A stretch of 19,086 nt of DNA from DYHD01 sp964411065. GTDB lineage: Bacteria > Nitrospirota > Thermodesulfovibrionia > Thermodesulfovibrionales > Dissulfurispiraceae. Location: positions 1 to 19,086 of the forward strand of contig CAYPJO010000039.1 in assembly GCA_964411065.1 (NCBI GenBank), written 5' to 3'. The position numbers were made by a program, and so were the translations under genes. Every line of letters begins with the position of its first letter. Within the stretch, counting starts at the first letter, position 1. The notes under the pieces were generated by a model. The model worked only from the letters and a program-made list of their open reading frames with translations. It was not told the DNA's origin and ran no database searches. Below, in pieces: positions 7,793 through 14,386 of this stretch.

Positions 7793-7810
7793 GTGCTATA
7801 GAACTGTTAT

Positions 7811-7856
7811 AGGAAAGATTTACAACGTTTTTTGAAATTTGAATATTATCTTTCCT
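7811..7856. repeat. 9-bp inverted repeat in the operon leader
   Basis: AGGAAAGAT (7811-7819) and ATCTTTCCT (7848-7856) are perfect reverse complements separated by 28 bases. In the minus-strand leader RNA this is another stem, lying between the attenuator and the element next to the start codon. Function unknown. Confidence 0.55.
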
Positions 7857-7887
7857 TAGTAAATTAGCCTTTTAAAATCACCTCCTC

Positions 7888-7943
7888 AAAAAAACAAAAA
7901 AGCCACAAAAGATATGCTCTCATAGCATAAGCCTTCGTGGCTT
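7888..7943 (-). terminator. terminator-like attenuator in the leader of the import operon
   Basis: On the minus strand AAGCCAC (7943-7937) pairs with GTGGCTT (7906-7900), enclosing an inner stem TATGCT/AGCATA (7929-7913), followed by T7 broken by one G and more T (7900-7888). This is a good intrinsic terminator in the direction of the receptor gene. The same AAGCC (7943-7939) can instead pair with nearby GGCTT (7933-7929), which would break the terminator stem. Just after the T-tract is GAGGAGGTGA (7887-7878), an excellent ribosome-site sequence with no usable reading frame behind it. Together this looks like a transcription-attenuation switch. The effector is unknown. Confidence 0.5.
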
Positions 7944-7976
7944 AGATTTCTTTTCTTCTAAAAGTCTTTTTAAAGA

Positions 7977-8005
7977 GTATAAGAAAACCCTATTTTAAAT
8001 GTCAA
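7977..8005 (-). promoter_or_regulatory. sigma70 promoter of the import operon
   Basis: Consensus TTGACA (8005-8000), a 17-bp spacer and TTATAC (7982-7977) on the minus strand. Transcription should start near 7970, giving an untranslated leader of about 335 nt before the receptor start at 7634. No Fur-like box is seen near it. Confidence 0.65.
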
Positions 8006-8105
8006 GGATTAGCAACCTCATTGTTGAAAAACTGATATTATTTGTTATTTGCTCATAGGAACTTATGGCATTTTAAAAATTGAAGTTTTTCTGATACTAA
8101 AGTTG

Positions 8106-8111
8106 TATAAT
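8106..8111 (+). promoter_or_regulatory. -10 element of the aroE promoter
   Basis: A perfect TATAAT lies 30 bp before the aroE start. A -35 match is weak: TTGAAG at 8080-8085 gives a 20-bp spacer. AAGGAA at 8118-8123 is too far from the ATG to be a strong ribosome site. Confidence 0.45.
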
Positions 8112-8140
8112 ATCTAAAAAGGAATTTTCTTCATTGATCT

Positions 8141-8974
8141 ATGAGAATAAATGGTAAGACAAAAATTGTAGGCATCTTAGGTTACCCCGTTGAACATAGT
8201 CTTTCACCTCGAATGCATAACGCAGCTTTTAAGCATCTTAATCTTAATTATTGCTATGTGCCCTTTTTGGTAAAACCTGAGCAATTGGAATCGGCAATCA
8301 GGGGTTTAAAGGCTTTAAATATTGTGGGAGTTAATGTTACAGTCCCTCACAAAGAGAGTGTTATTGCTTTTTTAGACAATCTTTCCGATGAGGCAAGACT
8401 AATAGGAGCTGTTAATACAATCAAAAATGAGGGAGGGGTACTGACAGGCTACAACACAGACGGTTTAGGATTTATAAGGTCCTTAGATGAAAAAAATATT
8501 CAAATCTTCAATAAAAGAGTACTTGTTATCGGCGCAGGTGGGGCAGCAAGGGCCGTAGGCTATTACCTCTGTAAAGAGGCTTCGACAGTTTACATTTATA
8601 ATAGAAATATAGAGCGAGCACAGGCATTGAGTAACCATCTCTTTCATCTAAAACAAAATATATTCGCTGTTAATGACGATTTTATTAAGAATGATATTTT
8701 ATCTGTTGACATTATTATAAATGCCACGCCCTTGGGATTAAGGCCTGATGACCCTCCACCAATGAATGTTTCATTCCTTAATAAAAGCCATATAGTGTGC
8801 GACTTAGTATATGACGATACCCCTTTTTTAAAAGGTGCCTCAACTTTAGGGTGTAAGACACTTAATGGTCTGGGCATGCTTTTATGGCAAGGAGTCTTTG
8901 CCTTTGAGTTATGGACAGGTATCCAACCACCAGTCTCTGTTATGAAAAGAGCTATTACAAACAGGAAAAGTTAG
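8141..8974 (+). CDS. aroE: shikimate dehydrogenase
   Basis: A 277-aa NADP-dependent enzyme that reduces 3-dehydroshikimate to shikimate in aromatic amino-acid synthesis. Shikimate-binding residues are visible: Ser20 and Ser22 in EHSLSPRMHN, Lys71 in NVTVPHK, Asn92 in GAVNT and Asp107 in YNTDG. The dinucleotide-binding loop is GAGGAARA at 131-138. The C-terminus carries the family's NGLGMLLWQG stretch near 243-252. Length is normal. The ATG at 8141 is the first start in the frame, since a TGA lies at 8135. It stands alone on the + strand, transcribed divergently from the import operon and meeting the pilU-like gene tail to tail with 6 bp between stops. No obvious terminator separates the two. 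Confidence 0.96.
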   Translation: MRINGKTKIVGILGYPVEHSLSPRMHNAAFKHLNLNYCYVPFLVKPEQLESAIRGLKALNIVGVNVTVPHKESVIAFLDNLSDEARLIGAVNTIKNEGGVLTGYNTDGLGFIRSLDEKNIQIFNKRVLVIGAGGAARAVGYYLCKEASTVYIYNRNIERAQALSNHLFHLKQNIFAVNDDFIKNDILSVDIIINATPLGLRPDDPPPMNVSFLNKSHIVCDLVYDDTPFLKGASTLGCKTLNGLGMLLWQGVFAFELWTGIQPPVSVMKRAITNRKS

Positions 8975-8980
8975 ACTTCT

Positions 8981-10108
8981 CTATTTCTGTCTCTCCATCC
9001 ATGGAGGCGTAAGTGAAGGAGGTCTCTTTTCTCTCTCAAATCCAGCAAGTTGAGTAATAAACATTATCTTAAGATCGTTAGGATTCTGGCTTTGTGAAAG
9101 GGCTTCTTCCTTTGTAATTAGTCCCTTTTTAACAAATTCAAAGAGATGTTGATTAAGGGTCTGCATTTTATAAAGTTTCTTTGACTCTCCAATAATATGA
9201 TCTATTTGATCTAATTTGTTCTCAACTATTAACTTCTTTATTGTAGGTGTATTGATCATAATCTCCATCGCTGCAATTCTTCCAGAACCATCAGCCCTGA
9301 CAACTAATTTTTGAGCAATAACAGCCTTTAAGGTCATAGCAGTTCTTACCCTTATATATTGCTGATCCTCTAATGGGAAAGCATCTATTATTCTATTTAT
9401 GGATTGTTTGGCATATGTAGTATGTAATGTGCTAAAGACGAGATGCCCTGTTTCAGATGCTCTTAAAGCCATATCTATAGTTTCATTATCTCTCATCTCA
9501 CCAATCAAAATTACGTCGGGATCTTGTCTCATTGCTTTCTTTACAGCTTCTGTAAAGGTGAGAGCATCTGTGCCGATCTCTCGTTGATTTATTGTACATT
9601 TAATATCTGAATACACAAATTCTATCGGGTCTTCAATAGTAATTATATGTTTATTAACTCTTTCATTAATGTAATGGATAATAGCAGCAAGAGTCGTTGA
9701 CTTACCACAACCTGTGGGGCCAGTCACTAAAACAAGACCTTGATTCTCTAACGCTATTTCTTTAAGCACTTCTGGTAATCCAAGGTCGTCGATTGTCCTA
9801 ATATAGAAAGGGATAAAACGGAAGACCCCACCTAAGTTATTCATCTGAAAAAATATATTTCCTCTGAATCTCCCCACACCCTCTATTAAATAGGAGAAGT
9901 CAATATCTCTTTCTTTCTCTAATCTAACCAATTGCATTTCCGTTAAAAGAGGAAGTAATAGCTCTTCTATTTCCTTTTTGGATATAGGAGGATATGTGGA
10001 GGGTAATAATTGACCATTGATTCTAAAAAGTGGGGGTCTTCCTACCTTAAGATGTAGGTCGGACCCCTTTCTTTCGACTAACTCTTTTAAATAGGAATCT
10101 ATCTTCAT
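8981..10108 (-). CDS. PilT/PilU-type twitching motility ATPase
   Basis: A 375-aa secretion ATPase of the PilT/GspE superfamily, working at the inner-membrane base of type IV pili in pilus retraction. Motifs: Walker A GPTGCGKST at 130-138, Asp box TIEDPIEFVY near 157-166, Walker B LIGEMRD at 201-207 and His box TGHLVFSTLHT at 220-230. In place of PilT's AIRNLIRE motif it has TIKKLIVEN, and it has a longer proline-rich tail, so it is more PilU-like than the neighbouring gene. It follows that pilT by 14 nt, and the ATG at 10108 has GGGAG upstream. Both paralogues have intact nucleotide-binding motifs. The assignment to PilU rather than a second PilT is tentative. Confidence 0.9.
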   Translation of the reverse strand: MKIDSYLKELVERKGSDLHLKVGRPPLFRINGQLLPSTYPPISKKEIEELLLPLLTEMQLVRLEKERDIDFSYLIEGVGRFRGNIFFQMNNLGGVFRFIPFYIRTIDDLGLPEVLKEIALENQGLVLVTGPTGCGKSTTLAAIIHYINERVNKHIITIEDPIEFVYSDIKCTINQREIGTDALTFTEAVKKAMRQDPDVILIGEMRDNETIDMALRASETGHLVFSTLHTTYAKQSINRIIDAFPLEDQQYIRVRTAMTLKAVIAQKLVVRADGSGRIAAMEIMINTPTIKKLIVENKLDQIDHIIGESKKLYKMQTLNQHLFEFVKKGLITKEEALSQSQNPNDLKIMFITQLAGFEREKRPPSLTPPWMERQK

Positions 10109-10122
10109 TTTTAATTCTCCCT

Positions 10123-11208
10123 TTAACGTTTCTCTATAATTTTTATACCCATAGCTTTCAGCTTAAGTTTGAGCAATTCAGGATTATTTGCCTTAGTAAG
10201 GGCACTCTCAACAGTTATTAATTTCTCTCTTACTAATTCTGCAAGAGATGTTTCAATTGTATGCATACCAAACTTCATCCCGGTCTCAATTGCACTATAA
10301 ACCTGATGGGTCTTACCTTCTCTAATGAGATTTGAAATCGCAGGTGTGACTATCATCACTTCTCGTGCAGCAACCCTACCTTTCCCATCAGCTCTTGGCA
10401 ATAACTGCTGTGAAATGACCCCCTTTAAAGTTGCAGCGAGTTGAGCTCGCACCTGCTGTTGTTGATGGGGTGGGAATACGTCAATGATTCTATCTATTGT
10501 CTGGGGTGCATCTTGAGTGTGTAATGTAGAAAAAACAAGGTGGCCTGTTTCCGCTGCAGTCAGTGCTAATGCAATTGTTTCTAAGTCCCTCATTTCTCCT
10601 ACGAGTATTACATCTGGATCTTGCCGAAGAGCGTGTTTTAAAGCACTTGCAAAGGAGTGAGTATGAAGACCTACTTCTCTCTGTCTAACTATGCATTTTT
10701 TGTGTTCATAGACATATTCTATTGGTTCCTCAATGGTTAAAATATGCTCATATCTCTCAGAATTAATCACATTAATCATTGAAGCAAGAGTAGTTGTTTT
10801 TCCAGTTCCAGTGGGACCTGTAACTAATATCAAACCCCTCGGCAGACGTGTGAGGGATAAGACTGCATCAGATAATCCAATCTCTGAAGGAGAGGGTATT
10901 CGACTTGGGATTAACCTTAATGCTGCTTCAACTCCTTTTATTTGATACAAAACATTTACCCTAAACCTGCTTAAGCCAGGTATATGGTATGACATGTCTA
11001 ATTCGAGAGTTTCCTCAAATCTTGCAATTTGATCTTCTAACATCATACTATAGATTAAAGCCTTAGAGTCCTCAGGGGTCAGAACTGGATAATCGTTCAT
11101 AGGTATAATCTTTCCATTTACTCTAAACATCGGAGGTTTATCTACCACGATATGTATATCAGAGGCTTTAAGAGAAACAGCCTGTTTTAAAATCTCTATT
11201 AAATCCAC
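10123..11208 (-). CDS. pilT: twitching motility ATPase PilT
   Basis: A 361-aa hexameric ATPase that drives retraction of type IV pili, giving twitching motility and often DNA uptake. Motifs: Walker A GPTGTGKTT at 131-139, Asp box TIEEPIEYVY near 158-167, Walker B LVGEMRD at 202-208, His box TGHLVFSTLHT at 221-231, and the PilT-specific AISNLIREGKTHQVYSAIET at 290-309, which corresponds to the AIRNLIRE retraction motif. The start is GTG at 11208 with GGAGG about 8 nt upstream. It lies 48 nt after mutL and 14 nt before the second PilT-like gene. No pilin or assembly genes are in the window, so the pilus itself is encoded elsewhere. Confidence 0.95.
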   Translation of the reverse strand: MDLIEILKQAVSLKASDIHIVVDKPPMFRVNGKIIPMNDYPVLTPEDSKALIYSMMLEDQIARFEETLELDMSYHIPGLSRFRVNVLYQIKGVEAALRLIPSRIPSPSEIGLSDAVLSLTRLPRGLILVTGPTGTGKTTTLASMINVINSERYEHILTIEEPIEYVYEHKKCIVRQREVGLHTHSFASALKHALRQDPDVILVGEMRDLETIALALTAAETGHLVFSTLHTQDAPQTIDRIIDVFPPHQQQQVRAQLAATLKGVISQQLLPRADGKGRVAAREVMIVTPAISNLIREGKTHQVYSAIETGMKFGMHTIETSLAELVREKLITVESALTKANNPELLKLKLKAMGIKIIEKR

Positions 11209-11256
11209 CTATTCCCTCCTCCATTTAAAAAGAATATGTATCATAAAATAATTAAG

Positions 11257-12984
11257 TTACTTTCGGAAAATTTTTTTAAGCTCCTCAATAGAAATATCAA
11301 TCCTCGTAGGCCTGCCATGGGGACATCTATCAGGAAACTCAGTGGTAGATAGTTCCCTTAACAAGTGGGTAATCATTTTACCATCAAGTAATTTTTTACC
11401 TCTTAAAGAGGTCTTACAAGCTATCTTTACAGCAATAGCATTTTTTTTCGAATTTATCTCACTGCTATCAGTCTTATTAGTCAGATCTGTGCTATTTTTA
11501 AGAGATAAGGCAATATCCTTTATAAGGATTTCTAAATCTGTTCCCTCAAAATAGGTGGGTATGCTCTTTACACTAACAGTTTGGTAGCCAAAATCTTGAA
11601 TTTCGAAACCAAGATCTTCTAAGATATGCAAATTCTCAGTAATAATCTTATACTCATTTGCATCAAGCCTAACATTCTGTGGATAGAGAAGCCTTGAAGA
11701 AGTTAAATCTTTTTTATTTAGAAGTTTCTCATAAACGATCCTTTCAGAAGCAGCGTGGTAATCTATTATTGATAAACCATCGGTTTTAGGAATCACAACA
11801 AAAGACTCTCCTATATAAAAACAATAAGGGATAGTTTCGGTATCAGATAAGTTATAGAGTTGTGGTTCTTCAGCAATTCCTTCGGAAGGCTGTATCTGTT
11901 TTTGACTTATGAGATAAGTGTTATCAACTGTTTTAAAGGAATCACTTGTTTTTCTTAAAAAGCTTGCCTGAGAAGTCAGTTTTGCTATGTTAGTCTCAAG
12001 ATTTTCCTTTATAAAATTAAATATTTCGCTTTTGTCCCTAAACCTTACTTCTCTTTTTGTGGGATGAACATTAAAATCTACCAGTTGTGGATTTATAGTT
12101 AGAAAAATGAAGAAAATAGGGTGCTTATCATTAGGAATTAGCTCGCCATAACTCTTATAGATCGCCTGTGTGATAGTTTTATCTCTTATGAATCGATTAT
12201 TTATAAAGATATATTGATTTGATTTATTATTTCTAAAGTTATAGCAACGAGAGAGAAATACTGACATCTTAAGATCTTCCTTCTGAACACTAACTTCAAA
12301 AAGACCTTCGAGGAAGTCAGCCCCATAAATTTGTAGGAGCCTTTCCTTTAGGGATGAGGCTTTGGGCAAATGCATTACTTTACGATTATCTATTACCAAT
12401 GTGAAAGCTATCCAATAGTGAGGGATTGCTTCTTTTGTAACAATATCAATGTTATGATAATTCTCGGTAGCATCCGATTTTAAAAACTTTCTTCGAGCAG
12501 GTGTATTAAAAAACAAGTCTCTAATTTCTATTGTTGTTCCGACCATAGAACAAATCTTTTCTTCTTTTAGTTGACCGCCAACAATCTCTAAATAAGTCCC
12601 TGGATAATTGGGTTCTGTAAAATTTTCCGACGCAACTCTGGGTGCAGTATAGAGTCTCACCTTAGATACTGCTGAAATGGAAGCTAAAGCCTCTCCTCTA
12701 AATCCGAGTGTCTTGATTTTAAAAAGGTCCTCTTCAGTATAAATTTTGCTTGTTGCATACCTTTCAAAAGCGAGCAAAGCATCTTCTTTATCCATCCCCA
12801 AACCGTCATCAGAGACCCTAATTAACCTTTTCCCTGCTCTAATTATATCTATTTCTATATTTGAACTTAATGCATCTATGGAATTTTCCAATAATTCTTT
12901 AACAACAGAGGCAGGCCTCTCTATTATCTCACCAGCTGCTATTTTATTTCTCAAAGAAGGGTTTAAAACAATTATTTTAGACAT
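11257..12984 (-). CDS. mutL: DNA mismatch repair protein MutL
   Basis: A 575-aa mismatch repair protein. The N-terminal GHKL ATPase has Glu30 and Asn34 in VVKELLENSIDA, DDGLGMD at 59-65, the lid GFRGEALASISAV at 94-106, and VDFNVHPTKREVRF at 302-315. A low-complexity linker (about 335-385) joins it to the dimerisation/endonuclease domain. That domain has DYHAASERIVYE at 408-419 (the DQHA-x2-E-x4-E metal motif with Gln replaced by Tyr), ACKTSLRGK from about 522, and CPHGRPT at 554-560. It is therefore of the nicking type found in bacteria without MutH. The ribosome site is weak. It sits between the DHH phosphoesterase and pilT genes; mutS is not in the window. Confidence 0.96.
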   Translation of the reverse strand: MSKIIVLNPSLRNKIAAGEIIERPASVVKELLENSIDALSSNIEIDIIRAGKRLIRVSDDGLGMDKEDALLAFERYATSKIYTEEDLFKIKTLGFRGEALASISAVSKVRLYTAPRVASENFTEPNYPGTYLEIVGGQLKEEKICSMVGTTIEIRDLFFNTPARRKFLKSDATENYHNIDIVTKEAIPHYWIAFTLVIDNRKVMHLPKASSLKERLLQIYGADFLEGLFEVSVQKEDLKMSVFLSRCYNFRNNKSNQYIFINNRFIRDKTITQAIYKSYGELIPNDKHPIFFIFLTINPQLVDFNVHPTKREVRFRDKSEIFNFIKENLETNIAKLTSQASFLRKTSDSFKTVDNTYLISQKQIQPSEGIAEEPQLYNLSDTETIPYCFYIGESFVVIPKTDGLSIIDYHAASERIVYEKLLNKKDLTSSRLLYPQNVRLDANEYKIITENLHILEDLGFEIQDFGYQTVSVKSIPTYFEGTDLEILIKDIALSLKNSTDLTNKTDSSEINSKKNAIAVKIACKTSLRGKKLLDGKMITHLLRELSTTEFPDRCPHGRPTRIDISIEELKKIFRK

Positions 12985-13013
12985 TAAAAGGGCTTAAAAG
13001 AATTTAGAATTTT

Positions 13014-13997
13014 TTACGATACAATGAAATTATACTCGCTAACCATCTTTTTAAGTTTTTCTTTGAGATAAGTAAGCTCACTTTTTACTCTAAAACCTGC
13101 GGCGTTTTTATGGCCTCCCCCACCAAAGGCTGTAGCAATCTTAGATACATCAATATCTCCCTTAGATCTAAGACTAACCCTGTAAAAATCCTCTTGAAGC
13201 TCTGTAACTATAGCAGTCACATAGACATTATCGAGAATCCTTAAAAAAGAGACAAAGCTCTCTATATCGTCTTCAGTCGTAGAGGTGTCATTAAACATCC
13301 TCTTTGTTATAGTTCCAATAGCTAATATTCCCTCTACTTCCAGAGAAGCTAACATAGCTGTCAGTAATCTTAGTCGATTGGGTGACCATCTTTCGTATAA
13401 ATATGAATAGATGAGGCTTGGGACCGCACCTGCTTCCATTAACTCTGCTGCTACACGAAATACCTCAGGGTTTAGATTTTCAAATCTGAAATTACCCGTA
13501 TCAAAGGCAATAGCTGAATAGAGATTTGTTGCGATTTGAGGTGTCATCTTATAGCTCAAGCCCTTTATAAGTGAAAAGATCATCATTCCTGTTGCAGGGG
13601 ATTCAGGTTCTATCCACAAAATATCACCCTCGGGATTATTTTTTTCGTGATGATCTATAACAACAATTTTTGAGAAAATAGCTTTAAAGGACTCTATAGA
13701 ATTATCAAAGCCTATTCTCTTTATTTGTTGACAGTCTACAAGAATCAGATTTTTGGGCTTATGGGATGATTTAAAATAATCTTCTAAAGTGATAAATTCC
13801 TCGATCCCAGGTAGAAATGAATATTGGTAGGGGTAAGAATCTTTAATGAGAAGCACTCTGCTCTTCCCCATCAGCTTGAGTAGTTCCGAAAGGGCTAAAG
13901 ATGAACCTAACCCATCACCATCAGGACTAATATGAGTGGCTATAAGAAAATCGTCATTCTCTTTGAAAAACCTTGTTAATTCACTCGGAGGTTGCAT
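13014..13997 (-). CDS. nrnA: DHH/DHHA1 phosphoesterase, NrnA-like
   Basis: A 327-aa metal-dependent phosphoesterase expected to degrade short oligoribonucleotides (nanoRNA) and/or pAp and cyclic dinucleotide products. Catalytic residues are present: His22 and DGDG at 26-29, Asp88 in LVDC, DHH at 115-117. The C-terminal DHHA1 domain has GGGGHKNAAG at 292-301. The ATG at 13997 has AAAGGG upstream and overlaps the rbfA stop by 17 bp, so the two are translationally coupled, an arrangement seen in many bacteria (infB-rbfA-nrnA). The choice among NrnA substrates cannot be made from sequence alone. Confidence 0.92.
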   Translation of the reverse strand: MQPPSELTRFFKENDDFLIATHISPDGDGLGSSLALSELLKLMGKSRVLLIKDSYPYQYSFLPGIEEFITLEDYFKSSHKPKNLILVDCQQIKRIGFDNSIESFKAIFSKIVVIDHHEKNNPEGDILWIEPESPATGMMIFSLIKGLSYKMTPQIATNLYSAIAFDTGNFRFENLNPEVFRVAAELMEAGAVPSLIYSYLYERWSPNRLRLLTAMLASLEVEGILAIGTITKRMFNDTSTTEDDIESFVSFLRILDNVYVTAIVTELQEDFYRVSLRSKGDIDVSKIATAFGGGGHKNAAGFRVKSELTYLKEKLKKMVSEYNFIVS

Positions 13998-14343
13998 CAG
14001 CCCTTTCTCTTAATTGCCTTAATATTTCATCAATCCTCCAGCCCTGTTCGATAGATTGATCTATTAAAAACTCAATAGATGGGATATATTTCATCTTTAA
14101 TCTTTTAGAAATCTCACTTCTTATTAAACCTTTAGCTGAGTTCAATATTTCCATGCTTATGTGGTAATCATTCTTATTCATGATACTGATAAAGACTTTC
14201 GCTGTTCTTAGATCTTTTGATAGTTCAACATCTGTAACTGTAATAAACCCAAGGCGGGGGTCTTTTATCTTCCTCATTATTAGATAAGCAATTTCTTCTC
14301 TAAGTAGTATATTTAGTCTCTGAGTTCTTTTATAGGGGTGCAT
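13981..14343 (-). CDS. rbfA: 30S ribosome-binding factor A
   Basis: A 120-aa ribosome maturation factor that binds the 30S subunit and helps 16S rRNA processing. Typical family sequence: RLNILLREEIAYLIMRKIKDPR, then FITVTDVELSKDLRTAKVFIS, and a conserved tail around EQGWRIDEILRQL. I chose the ATG at 14343, which gives the usual length beginning MHPYKRTQR; an in-frame TTG at 14379 would add 12 residues without a better ribosome site. It follows infB by 43 nt and overlaps nrnA. Confidence 0.93.
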   Translation of the reverse strand: MHPYKRTQRLNILLREEIAYLIMRKIKDPRLGFITVTDVELSKDLRTAKVFISIMNKNDYHISMEILNSAKGLIRSEISKRLKMKYIPSIEFLIDQSIEQGWRIDEILRQLRERADATSE

Positions 14344-14386
14344 AAGTATGCCTAATTTTAAAGAAAATTGAAGCAACAATAGCAGT

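Noticed and set aside
8993..9006. CTCCATCCATGGAG inverted repeat as a terminator between aroE and the pilU-like gene
   Set aside because: It is within coding sequence (PPWMERQ) and has no T-tract on either strand.
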